Below, piece by piece: positions 1 to 6,976 of a stretch of DNA of 15,076 nt. Position numbers and translations under genes: made by a program. The notes under the pieces were generated by a model that was not told the DNA's origin, ran no database searches, and worked only from the letters and a program-made list of their open reading frames with translations. The DNA lies in assembly GCA_951800675.1 (NCBI GenBank), contig CATOKC010000083.1:1-15076 (forward strand), in the 5' to 3' direction. Each line of letters begins with the position of its first letter. Within the stretch, counting starts at the first letter, position 1. This DNA is from an uncultured Oscillibacter sp. Its GTDB lineage: Bacteria; Bacillota_A; Clostridia; Oscillospirales; Oscillospiraceae.

Positions 1-1
1 G

Positions 2-565
2 CAAAATTACGACACGGGCAACGGGGCGCGGTATATCCTCGTGGTGCCGGACGAAGCGGCGGAGGGCCTTCCGGTGTTTCACCACGCCTATGCGGCCAAG
101 ACTACCCAGCCGGTAGCGGAGTCCCAATTTGACCTTCTGTGTGACATCAATTACAGGCTGGGAGAGCAGAATCTTCTGGAGCCAAGCTATGATGAGATTC
201 ACACCAGAGCCTCGGAAAAGGCGGAAGAGGCGGCCCAGACGGTCCTGGTCGTCTTTCCCCTCTTCTATCTGGCCCTGGCCTTGACCATGACCGCCGCCAC
301 GATTCTCACCATCCAGCAACTCAGCGAGACAGAGCGGTACAGGCGGCAGTTCCAGCTCCTGCAAAAGCTGGGGATGGACCGGCGGGAGATGGCGAAGGCC
401 CTGGGCCGCCAGTTCACGATTTACTATGTCCTGCCCGCCGTGCCCCCTGTGCTGATCGGCATACCCTTTATCCTCCACTTGTCCTGCGCCCCCGAGCCGG
501 GAGTGATGGTGGGGATGAACAGCCCTGGGGCCATTGCGGCAATCTCACTGGGGATTTTTTCCTGA
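2..565 (+). CDS. FtsX-like ABC transporter permease, C-terminal part, frameshifted near the end
   Basis: This is the 3' end of an integral membrane permease of an ABC exporter of the FtsX/MacB/BceB type. The reading frame is open from the left edge, so the start lies outside the window. A soluble stretch is followed by a hydrophobic helix (VVFPLFYLALALTMTAATIL), then the cytoplasmic coupling region typical of the family (QLSETERYRRQFQLLQKLGM, then DRREMAKALGRQ), then two more hydrophobic segments. The frame stops at TGA 563-565 inside the last membrane helix. Adding one T to the T6 run at 555-560 would restore the frame, which then reads FLIYAIYILLAYTGLRRNVLPQ and stops at TAG 625-627. That is a normal C-terminus for this family. 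So the gene is either a recent pseudogene, a slippage site or an assembly error. The family assignment is good; the transported substrate cannot be told. Confidence 0.8.
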   Translation, partial: QNYDTGNGARYILVVPDEAAEGLPVFHHAYAAKTTQPVAESQFDLLCDINYRLGEQNLLEPSYDEIHTRASEKAEEAAQTVLVVFPLFYLALALTMTAATILTIQQLSETERYRRQFQLLQKLGMDRREMAKALGRQFTIYYVLPAVPPVLIGIPFILHLSCAPEPGVMVGMNSPGAIAAISLGIFS

Positions 566-627
566 TCTATGCCATCTACATTCTGCTGGCCTATACCGGC
601 TTGAGGCGGAACGTGCTGCCGCAGTAG

Positions 628-983
628 GAGCAGGGAGAAGCGGCCGCCTGTTCCCCGCAGGACTGTTTGACCCATAGCTTGACCCGGAACAGAAAGTTTC
701 CCAGCGGAATTATCGGAGTGGGTAACAAGAAATGCTGTTTATATCCTGAGAAAACAATATCAAATGGAGTGGAAAGCGCTTGCCGCGAACTCTCAGACAA
801 GCTGCGGACCAGAAAGCCGGAGGGCAAATCCTTCAGGGCGTACCAAAGCCACGGAAATTCGTTGGATTTCCGTGGCTTTGTTCTTGCCTTAAGCACTTTT
901 TCTGGTGGTTGGGCTTTGAGGTGCCCGTTTGACCCAAGCCGTGACCCATACGGGAACCTGGAGCGGAAATCACCCGAGAGCAC
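628..983. other. Convergent intergenic stretch between permease end and integrase remnant
   Basis: No convincing gene was found. On the minus strand the frame carrying the integrase C-terminus stays open down to 591, across this stretch and into the permease 3' end. Its content past about 984 is Arg/Ser/Pro-rich and not recognisable, so I treat it as readthrough rather than native protein. The only clear element is the hairpin at 844-880. This is where an attachment junction of the lost element would be expected, but no duplicated core could be identified by eye. Confidence 0.4.
844..880 (+). terminator. Perfect 15-bp stem-loop, probable terminator downstream of the permease
   Basis: Bases 844-858 (CAAAGCCACGGAAAT) and 866-880 (ATTTCCGTGGCTTTG) are exact reverse complements around a 7-nt loop. 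On the plus strand the stem is followed by TTCTTGCCTT, a moderate U-tract, so it could terminate plus-strand transcription from the permease. On the minus strand it lies within the open frame that runs on from the integrase remnant and has no clear U-tract. It may mark the end of the integrated element, since it sits just past the integrase C-terminus. Confidence 0.5.
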
Positions 984-1952
984 CGAGAGGAAACTGCCCA
1001 CCGCGTTTGCCGCCTGCTTCTGCACGGAGGTGGTGACGTGGGCGTAGGTGTCCAGAGTGAGTCCGGCGCTGTAGTGGTCCAGCATGGCGGAGAGGATTTT
1101 CACGTCCACGCCGTTCTGTAATGCCAACACCGAAAATGTGTACGGAGGTCATGGAAGCGTATCCGTTCTAACCCCGCCCGTTTCAAAACCCTCTGGAGCA
1201 TATGCGGGACGCTGTCCGGGGACATCGGACCTCCAAACGGCGAGGGGAATATGTGCTCATCCTTCTGTTCCATCCCTTTAAGGACTACGACGGCATCCGC
1301 TCCTATCGCAATGCTGCGGCAGGAGCTTTTCGTTTTCGGTGGGGGCCTCGACTACTTTCCCATTCTGGCGGAGGATCTGCCGCCGGACGCGGACGATTCC
1401 CTTGGACAGATCGATACCGCTCCATTTCAGCCCCAGCAGTTCTCCCCGCCAAAGGCCGGTGGTGAGGTCGATGTAATAGAGTTCAAACACCCCGCCGCGC
1501 CGTGCTTCCTCGAAGAAAGCGCCCAAACTCTCCGGCGGCAGGATTTTCATCTCCTTCCGCTCCAGCTTTGGCAGGACACAGCCTTTCGTGGGATTACTGG
1601 GAATCAGCTTTTGCTCTACCGCACAGTTCAGGGCAGAGGAAATCATCTGGTTGATATTCCGTAGTGTTTTGACGCTGAGGCCCTTCGGTTTATTGTCGGA
1701 CTCGGTACGTTCCACCCTGCCGCTCTCCAGCGGATGCTTGTACAGCCGATGGAAATCCATCGCCGTCAGCTTTTCCGGCGGGATATTTCCGGGGACATTT
1801 TTGTAGACTGCCTTCCCGGTCACCGGATCACAGCCCGCCGTGTAGCGTCCCTCCCAGCGGCCATCCTTTCGCTTGCGGATAATTTCCTCTCCATTTGCCC
1901 GCTCTATTTGGGAGGCCAGGAAAAGGCTCGCTCTTTGCTTATTGCGGCTCAC
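984..1952 (-). pseudogene. Decayed tyrosine site-specific integrase (Tn1549/Tn916-like type)
   Basis: Remnant of a phage-type tyrosine recombinase that would have moved an integrative element. Three frames join into one protein. Part one (about 1952-1341) has the N-terminal RKRKDGRWEGRYTAG arm domain, then LTAMDFHRLYKH and TGLWRGELLGLKW. Part two (about 1345-1131) reads PKTKSSCRSIAIGADAVVVL through to GLERIRFHDLR. Part three (from 1130) reads SVLALQNGVDVKILSAMLDH and then LDTYAHVTT with the nucleophilic Tyr codon at 1044-1046. The joins need one C removed from the C5 run (plus-strand G5, 1341-1345) and one base added near 1131-1140 inside the HDLRHTF motif. The catalytic Arg of TGLR is Trp (TGG, 1449-1451). 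VPG joins directly to NIPPEKLTAMDF at about 1785-1790, so most of the core-binding domain appears deleted. The N-terminal boundary (GTG at 1952) is a guess. No function is expected. Confidence 0.85.
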
Positions 1953-2313
1953 AGGCCGAAACACGGGCCGGTCTGCCGTACCGCTGTCCGTTCTCCCCTC
2001 CCCTTCAGGGGCGGGGATGCCGGGGCGTTCCCCGGCGAACGCGTCCGGCGTATAGCCGGGCGCGATGCTTGCCCCCGCCCAAGGGTGGGAAAACGCGCCC
2101 TCGCGGCAATTTCCTAATTTGGGAACCACGACATCCTGCCCGCACCCCAGGGAGAAAGCCCTCTTACATTTATCGTTTTGCAGGAAGGTTGGATGAGTAT
2201 CTTCCGCAGAGCGCGGCCCTCTGGATTTTCAACACGGGGCCTTTGCCCAGGCACACACTTTAATAGGCCCTGGATAGTTCCGCCCGTTTGACACTTCTTG
2301 CGCGTCTTGCCGT
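1953..2313. other. Intergenic stretch with clustered stem-loops, no clear gene
   Basis: The integrase frame remains open upstream to 2129, but its translation there is low-complexity and unrecognised, and no excisionase could be found. Three consecutive inverted repeats lie at 1995-2016 (CCCC-T-CCCC / GGGG-C-GGGG, loop TTCA), 2019-2036 (GCCGGGG / CCCCGGC, loop CGTT) and 2045-2059 (CCGGC / GCCGG, loop GTATA). A further pair, GGGCGCG at 2058-2064 and CGCGCCC at 2094-2100, could enclose a larger fold. The stretch 2100-2313 holds nothing I recognise, and no strong terminator follows the AEC carrier gene. Confidence 0.4.
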
Positions 2314-3258
2314 TTACAGCATCCCTAAACTGCGGAAGAGAAAGGTATAGAAGAACATTGTAAAAATCGACAGTATGGTTCCGGCACAGACCAATTGGCC
2401 CGCTAAGGGCCCGTCCGCTCCCATAGCCACCGCCATGGGATAGGAGGCCACGGCGGTAGGGGCGGCGAAGAGGACCATCAACCCGCACAGGCTTTGGTTC
2501 CGGAAGCCCAGAGCCACAGAGAGGGGCAGGAATATCAGCGGGATCAAAACCATCCGCAGGGCGAGCCCCCAAAACAGCGGGCGGCGGTTTGCCCGGGCTT
2601 GCCCCAAGTCCAAGCCAACGCCCAAAGAGATGAAGCTGATCGTAGTGGTTACTCCAGCCACATCCTTCACCACACCCCACAGCAGCTCCGGCATTCGGAA
2701 AGGCAGGGCCGACGCCGCAATCGCAGCCAGCGCCGCCACCACCATGGGGTTTTTCAGAATGGACAGCGCCAGGCGCTTCGGCCCCGCCCGGCCGGAGCGG
2801 CCCATCTCCAGGACGATGACGCTCAGCGCATTGGTCAGGGGCACTACTATGGCCCCCAGAAGGGCCACGGGACCCACGTTCCCCTCGCCAAAAATGGACT
2901 CCGCCACGGCAATGCCAAAGAGGATGTAGTTGGACCGGATCATCGCCTGCCCGATGGAGGCGGCCTGGGCCCGGCTTTTTACCAGCCTTGGCGGCAAAAG
3001 CAAAGCGGTTGGGAAAATCACCAGCACCAGCGACAAGGCGGCGAATACGGCCTCCTCCGGGGCAAAGCTCTGGGAGAGGTCAGTTTCGTAAATATTCTTG
3101 AACAGCAGCACCGGCATGAACACCCGAAAGGTCAGCTTGTCCACATTCCGCATGACGGTCCGGTCCATGATGCCTGCCTTTCGCACCCCCACACCCAGCA
3201 TAATCAACAGCGCCATGGGCAGGACGACTCGCGAAGCCGCCAGGAAACTCTCCGGCAT
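2314..3258 (-). CDS. AEC (auxin efflux carrier) family transporter
   Basis: A 314-residue, very hydrophobic membrane protein of the AEC family (malonate permease/auxin efflux carrier type), which moves organic anions across the cytoplasmic membrane. Hydrophobic segments alternate along the whole length in a 5+5 helix pattern. They start with VVLPMALLIMLGVGVRKAGI and DKLTFRVFMPVLLFKNIYET and end with GTILSIFTMFFYTFLFRSL. The length matches the family. The start is supported by GGGAGGAG 8 nt before the ATG. It is the last gene of the minus-strand cluster, 40 nt after the VOC gene. Its place next to a catabolic cluster that already has a TRAP importer suggests release or exchange of a product acid, or uptake of a second acid. 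The substrate is inferred only. Confidence 0.88.
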   Translation of the reverse strand: MPESFLAASRVVLPMALLIMLGVGVRKAGIMDRTVMRNVDKLTFRVFMPVLLFKNIYETDLSQSFAPEEAVFAALSLVLVIFPTALLLPPRLVKSRAQAASIGQAMIRSNYILFGIAVAESIFGEGNVGPVALLGAIVVPLTNALSVIVLEMGRSGRAGPKRLALSILKNPMVVAALAAIAASALPFRMPELLWGVVKDVAGVTTTISFISLGVGLDLGQARANRRPLFWGLALRMVLIPLIFLPLSVALGFRNQSLCGLMVLFAAPTAVASYPMAVAMGADGPLAGQLVCAGTILSIFTMFFYTFLFRSLGML

Positions 3259-3298
3259 GATACCGCTCCTCCCGTTTACAGGCTATAAGTTCAAGGCG

Positions 3299-3646
3299 TT
3301 ACTTGCGTAGTATGTGGATGGCGAAGCCGCCGAATTCACCGTCCAAATACACATTTTTCAGCTTCCCCGCCTCGTCGTAAGCGGCGGTGTCCATATTGAA
3401 GGAGAAGCCCTTCTCCTTCAGCTCCTCCACGGCGGACTCCAGGTCCGGCGTGGCCATGGCCACATGGCCGTTGGCGCCCAGAAAGGGCGCTTTCATACAC
3501 TCGAAATAAGAGCCGGCGAACTCGGACTTCTGCCCGTGACGGGGCGTGAGATGAAACATCAGACTGAGAAGCTGCGCCAGCTTTTCGGCCTCCTTGGGGT
3601 TGGGGGTGTTGATGCCTACGTGCACCAGCTCGAACGTGTTATTCAT
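3299..3646 (-). CDS. Small VOC (glyoxalase/dioxygenase fold) protein
   Basis: A 115-residue protein of the vicinal oxygen chelate superfamily, complete as a single two-module domain. It opens with ELVHVGINTPNPKEAEKLAQ and has YFECMKAPFLGANGHVAMAT in the middle and GEFGGFAIHIL at the end. His9, Glu49, His61 and Glu104 or His111 are the likely metal-ligand positions. From memory, the sequence resembles the VOC domain fused to the C-terminus of some clostridial KHG/KDPG aldolases, which fits a sugar-acid cluster; no enzymatic reaction can be assigned. The start is supported by AGGAGG 7 nt before the ATG. A terminator-like hairpin (3678-3703) separates it from the TRAP permease gene, so it may be expressed at a lower level or from its own promoter. 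The AEC gene follows 40 nt downstream. Confidence 0.82.
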   Translation of the reverse strand: MNNTFELVHVGINTPNPKEAEKLAQLLSLMFHLTPRHGQKSEFAGSYFECMKAPFLGANGHVAMATPDLESAVEELKEKGFSFNMDTAAYDEAGKLKNVYLDGEFGGFAIHILRK

Positions 3647-3672
3647 GGATGGTCCTCCTACAGTGTTGTGGG

Positions 3673-3703
3673 AAAAGCGCCCGCCACCGAAGGATGGCGG
3701 GCG
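3673..3703 (-). terminator. Intrinsic terminator after the TRAP permease gene
   Basis: Bases 3678-3686 (CGCCCGCCA) and 3695-3703 (TGGCGGGCG) form a perfect 9-bp GC-rich stem with an 8-nt loop. Reading the minus strand, the stem is followed by C and then TTTT (from A3673-A3676). This fits a Rho-independent terminator or attenuator between the TRAP permease and the VOC gene, 16 nt past the permease stop codon. The U-tract is short, so partial readthrough into the VOC and AEC genes is likely. Confidence 0.65.
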
Positions 3704-3718
3704 TCTTTCGGGAAAACG

Positions 3719-5716
3719 TCAGACGGCCGCGGTATTCTGACGCCGGGAGAAGATCAGGCACCAGGCCACCAGGACGACGCCCATGACGATGCCGATCAGG
3801 TCGAACATGCTGCCGGGCATGATGAACATCAGCGCGGCGGCAAAGAACAGAACCCGCTCCGCCGCAGAGAGATTCTTGCCCATATACCCCGCTACGCCGG
3901 CGGCCAGGAAGAAGGTGGCGCAGGCGGTCATGGCGCAGGAGATCAAAATCTCCGTCACTGTGCCGATGAGCAGAATGGACGGACGGTAGACGAACATGAA
4001 GGGAGCGATAAAGGCCGTGATGGCGAAGAAGAACGCCTTCCAGCCCGTCTTCCAGGCGCTGGCGTTGGCGATGCCCGCCGCGGTAAAGGAGGCCAGGCAC
4101 ACCGGCGGCGTGATCTGGGCCACAACGCCGAAGTAGAAGATGAACATATTCGCCACCAGCGCCTCGATGCCCAGGCCCTGAATAGCGGAGCAGAAGAGGG
4201 TGTTGGCAATCAGGTACGCCGCCACGGTGGGCAGCGCCATGCCCAGCATCAGGCAGCCGACGGCGGCCACAACCAGAGCCAGCAGCAGGCTGTTGTTTCC
4301 GGAGGTGCCGATGAGCTTGGCCACCTTTACGGCCACGCCGGAGCGGACCACAATGCCGATCATGATGCCGCAGGCCGCGGTGGGGATGGCCACGTTGGCG
4401 GCTTGGCGGACGCCCTCGATCAAAGTCTCCATCAATTGCTTGGCGCTCATACGGGTGTCCTTGGAGAGCATACACAGGATAATGGACAGCGCGGTGCAGT
4501 AGATGGCAGCTCTGGGCATGGACATACCCGCGAAGATCATGATGACCAGCAGAATAATGGGTACCAGGCGGTAGACACGGGGCAGGATGGGAGAGCCCTG
4601 GTATTTCAGCGCGTCATTGGTAGTGGACATCTGCTTTTTCTTGGCCAGCAGATGGACCAGAATGAAGACCGCGCCGAAATAGGCCACGGCGGGCAGGATG
4701 GCGGCGGTGGCGATGTCCATGTAGGGAATGCCGATCATCTCCGCCATGATAAAGGCGCCCGCTCCCATGATGGGGGGCATGATCTGCCCGCCGGTGGAGG
4801 CCACGGACTCCACGGCGCCGGCCTCCTCGGGGGTGTAGCCGGCCTTTTTCATCAGGGGAATGGTCAAAACGCCGGTGGTGGACACGTTGGCCACGGCGGA
4901 GCCGGAGATCATGCCAAGCAAACCGGAGGAGAGGACCGCCGCCTTGGCGGGGCCTCCGGCGGTTTTGTCGCTGAGCTTCATGCCCGCGTCAATCAGCACG
5001 CCGCCTCCGCCGCAGTTGGAGAAGAAGGCGCCGAACACCATGAAGTAGAACAGCGTACCCACGGAGGCGGACAGAGGAGAACCAAAGATGCCGTTCTGGC
5101 TCAGCATGAGGGTTTCGCAGAACTGGGCGAAGTTCATGCCCGCGAAGCGGAAGATGCCGCTGATGTACTGGCCGAAAAAGGCGTAGGCCATAAAGAAGAG
5201 AATGACGACAAACAGCGCCAGGGAAACCACCCGCCGGACCGCCTCCATCAGCACGAACAGCAGCAGCACGGCCACGGTGATGTCCAGCGTGGTCATGGGG
5301 TCCACGTTATAAACCCGCAGGTTCAGCGCGTTGGCGTGGGAGAGGAAGTACCAGCAGATGAACAGGGTGGCTCCGATTAAAAAGCCGTCGTAAATCCACC
5401 AGAGCTGGCGGGCCTTGCTCTCCTTGTTTTTGCATTTTTCCGCCATGGGGTTAAAGAGGAAGACGATGATCAGGGCATAGCACAGGTGCAGCGGAATCTG
5501 CGCCCAGGGCTGAAGCGGCGTCCCCAGCTTGATGTACAGCTGGAAAACGGTCATGGTGATGGCCAGAACAGCCAGGGTCCAATAGCGCCACCTGGGCATG
5601 CTTTTCAGCATGCGCGCGATTTTCGAGTCCTCATCGGGCTTGCTGGCCAGGGCCTTTGCCTTCGCGTCCAGGTCGCTTTTGCCCCCGGCGTCGGTCTGCT
5701 TTTTAAAAATACTCAT
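3719..5716 (-). CDS. TRAP transporter fused permease (DctQ-DctM fusion, TAXI type)
   Basis: A 665-residue inner-membrane permease of the fused TRAP family, which couples cation gradients to uptake of organic acids delivered by a TAXI binding protein. The N-terminal 40 residues are charged and cytoplasmic. Residues about 45-180 hold the small-subunit (DctQ-like) helices. The rest is the large DctM-type domain, with signature stretches GGPAKAAV (254-261), SGSAVANVSTTG (271-282) and STGGQIMPPIMGA (307-319). Many further hydrophobic helices reach to the C-terminus (LIGIVMGVVLVAWCLIFSRR). The length is normal for the fusion. AGGAGG lies about 4 nt before the ATG. It follows its partner binding-protein gene by 87 nt, and that gap holds a very stable hairpin. 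The substrate is not evident from the sequence; the gene context suggests an acid sugar or related hydroxy acid. Confidence 0.95.
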   Translation of the reverse strand: MSIFKKQTDAGGKSDLDAKAKALASKPDEDSKIARMLKSMPRWRYWTLAVLAITMTVFQLYIKLGTPLQPWAQIPLHLCYALIIVFLFNPMAEKCKNKESKARQLWWIYDGFLIGATLFICWYFLSHANALNLRVYNVDPMTTLDITVAVLLLFVLMEAVRRVVSLALFVVILFFMAYAFFGQYISGIFRFAGMNFAQFCETLMLSQNGIFGSPLSASVGTLFYFMVFGAFFSNCGGGGVLIDAGMKLSDKTAGGPAKAAVLSSGLLGMISGSAVANVSTTGVLTIPLMKKAGYTPEEAGAVESVASTGGQIMPPIMGAGAFIMAEMIGIPYMDIATAAILPAVAYFGAVFILVHLLAKKKQMSTTNDALKYQGSPILPRVYRLVPIILLVIMIFAGMSMPRAAIYCTALSIILCMLSKDTRMSAKQLMETLIEGVRQAANVAIPTAACGIMIGIVVRSGVAVKVAKLIGTSGNNSLLLALVVAAVGCLMLGMALPTVAAYLIANTLFCSAIQGLGIEALVANMFIFYFGVVAQITPPVCLASFTAAGIANASAWKTGWKAFFFAITAFIAPFMFVYRPSILLIGTVTEILISCAMTACATFFLAAGVAGYMGKNLSAAERVLFFAAALMFIMPGSMFDLIGIVMGVVLVAWCLIFSRRQNTAAV

Positions 5717-5733
5717 GAATCCTCCTGTCTACG

Positions 5734-5762
5734 AGGGCGGGCGCCTGAGCGGCGCCCGCCCT
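5734..5762 (-). promoter_or_regulatory. Intercistronic stem-loop between binding protein and permease genes
   Basis: Bases 5734-5745 (AGGGCGGGCGCC) and 5751-5762 (GGCGCCCGCCCT) pair perfectly over 12 bp with a 5-nt loop. On the minus-strand transcript the hairpin lies between the binding-protein stop and the permease ribosome site, and it is not followed by a U-tract. This fits an mRNA-stabilising or processing element that keeps the binding protein more abundant than its permease, a known arrangement in binding-protein operons. A partial terminator is less likely. Confidence 0.6.
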
Positions 5763-5803
5763 TTCTTTGCGGCAGAGTTTTTTCGAGAAAAATGGAGCCG
5801 GAC

Positions 5804-6904
5804 TTACTGGATATAGCCCATCTCGCGGTAGTAGCGCTCCGCGCCGGGATGCAGGGGGTTGCCGCCCAGCTTCTCGGAGTCCATGCAGGTGGCCACATCC
5901 CAGGGAGACAGGGAGTTATAGGTTCCCACCAGTGCGTCGCGGTTCTCGCACAGGGTCTTGGTAACCTGATAGATCACGTCCTCGCTGGCGGTGTCGGCGG
6001 CGAAGATGGAGTCGGGAGAGCCGGGGAGAACGATCTCGCTGGTCTGGCCCTTGAAGGAGTCGGCGGGGACGGTGATGCGCTGGAAGCCCTTCTCGGTGAC
6101 GAACCAGTCGATCAGCTCGTCGCCCCACTGGAGGAAGGTCACGTCGCAGGTGGTGGCAATTTCCGCCATGGTGGAGGAGCTGGAGGAGGTGTGGTCAATG
6201 TAGAAGTCGATCTTGCCGTCCTGAAGGGCCGCCTGGTTCTCGGAGCCGGACTGGTTGGTGATGGAGCCGCCCCAGCTCTCCAGGTCCTCCTGGGTTACGC
6301 CGAAGTACTCAAGGAGAAGGTACGCGCCCTGGGCGTCCATGGAGCCCACGGGGGAGCAGCCGATGCGCAGGGGGAGCTTCTGCTCGAAGATCTCCTCGAT
6401 GGTGGAGACATTGTGCTTGGTCAGGAAATCGTTGGAGATGCAGTTGATGTAGCACACCGCGGTCAGGCCGCCGATGACGGCGGAGTAGCCGCTGGTGGGA
6501 GCCTTGCCCAGGGTGCCCTCTTCCCGGGCCCACTTGGCGGGAGCGGCGTTGATGAACGCCAGGTCCACGCCGCCGCCGGCGAACAGATAAGGAGCGCCCA
6601 TGCCGCCGGGGTTGGTGGGCTGCACGTCTACCAGGCCGAAGCCGCCCTGGTTTTCCAGGTACTTGCTCATTTCAACAATGATGTTGTAAGAGCCGGAGCC
6701 CACAGCGTCGGAGGAGAAGACAATGGTCTCGCTGGAGAAATCGGCGGAGTCGCTGCCGCTGTCGGCGGGGGTGGAGGAGCCGGAATCCGCGGGGGCGGAA
6801 GAACCGCTGTCGGCGGGGGCGTCGGTCTTGCCGCTGTCACCGCCGCAGGCGGCCAGGCTCAGCACCAGACTCAGGGTAAGGAGCAAAGCAAATACTTTCT
6901 TCAT
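5804..6904 (-). CDS. TAXI-family TRAP transporter substrate-binding lipoprotein
   Basis: A 366-residue extracytoplasmic solute receptor that captures the substrate and delivers it to the fused TRAP permease encoded next. Residues 1-19 form a lipoprotein signal peptide (MKKVFALLLTLSLVLSLAAC) with lipobox LAAC and Cys20 as the lipidation site. Residues 21 to about 50 are a flexible linker made of three near-copies of APADSGSS. The mature fold follows, with the TAXI hallmark near the start (IVFSSDAVGSGSYNIIVEMS), AGGGVDLAFINAAPAKWA in the middle and a C-terminal PLHPGAERYYREMG, as usual in this family. AGGAAG lies 7 nt before the ATG. The ligand cannot be predicted from sequence; known TAXI proteins bind small organic acids. 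The PdxA2-type gene lies upstream with a gap of 72 nt. Confidence 0.93.
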   Translation of the reverse strand: MKKVFALLLTLSLVLSLAACGGDSGKTDAPADSGSSAPADSGSSTPADSGSDSADFSSETIVFSSDAVGSGSYNIIVEMSKYLENQGGFGLVDVQPTNPGGMGAPYLFAGGGVDLAFINAAPAKWAREEGTLGKAPTSGYSAVIGGLTAVCYINCISNDFLTKHNVSTIEEIFEQKLPLRIGCSPVGSMDAQGAYLLLEYFGVTQEDLESWGGSITNQSGSENQAALQDGKIDFYIDHTSSSSSTMAEIATTCDVTFLQWGDELIDWFVTEKGFQRITVPADSFKGQTSEIVLPGSPDSIFAADTASEDVIYQVTKTLCENRDALVGTYNSLSPWDVATCMDSEKLGGNPLHPGAERYYREMGYIQ

Positions 6905-6976
6905 TTCATTTCTTCCTTTCTGATACTTGTGGATAAAGTCGTATTCTTCACCGGCATTGGGCCGGATAAAGACGGT

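Noticed and set aside
591..983. The open frame beyond the integrase C-terminus as a native extension of the protein
   Set aside because: The sequence loses recognisable similarity after GSFLS, passes through a terminator-like hairpin and runs antisense into the permease gene.
2007..2030. G-quadruplex in the G-rich part of the hairpin cluster
   Set aside because: Only three G4 runs are present close together; a fourth is missing, and the G runs are better explained as hairpin arms.
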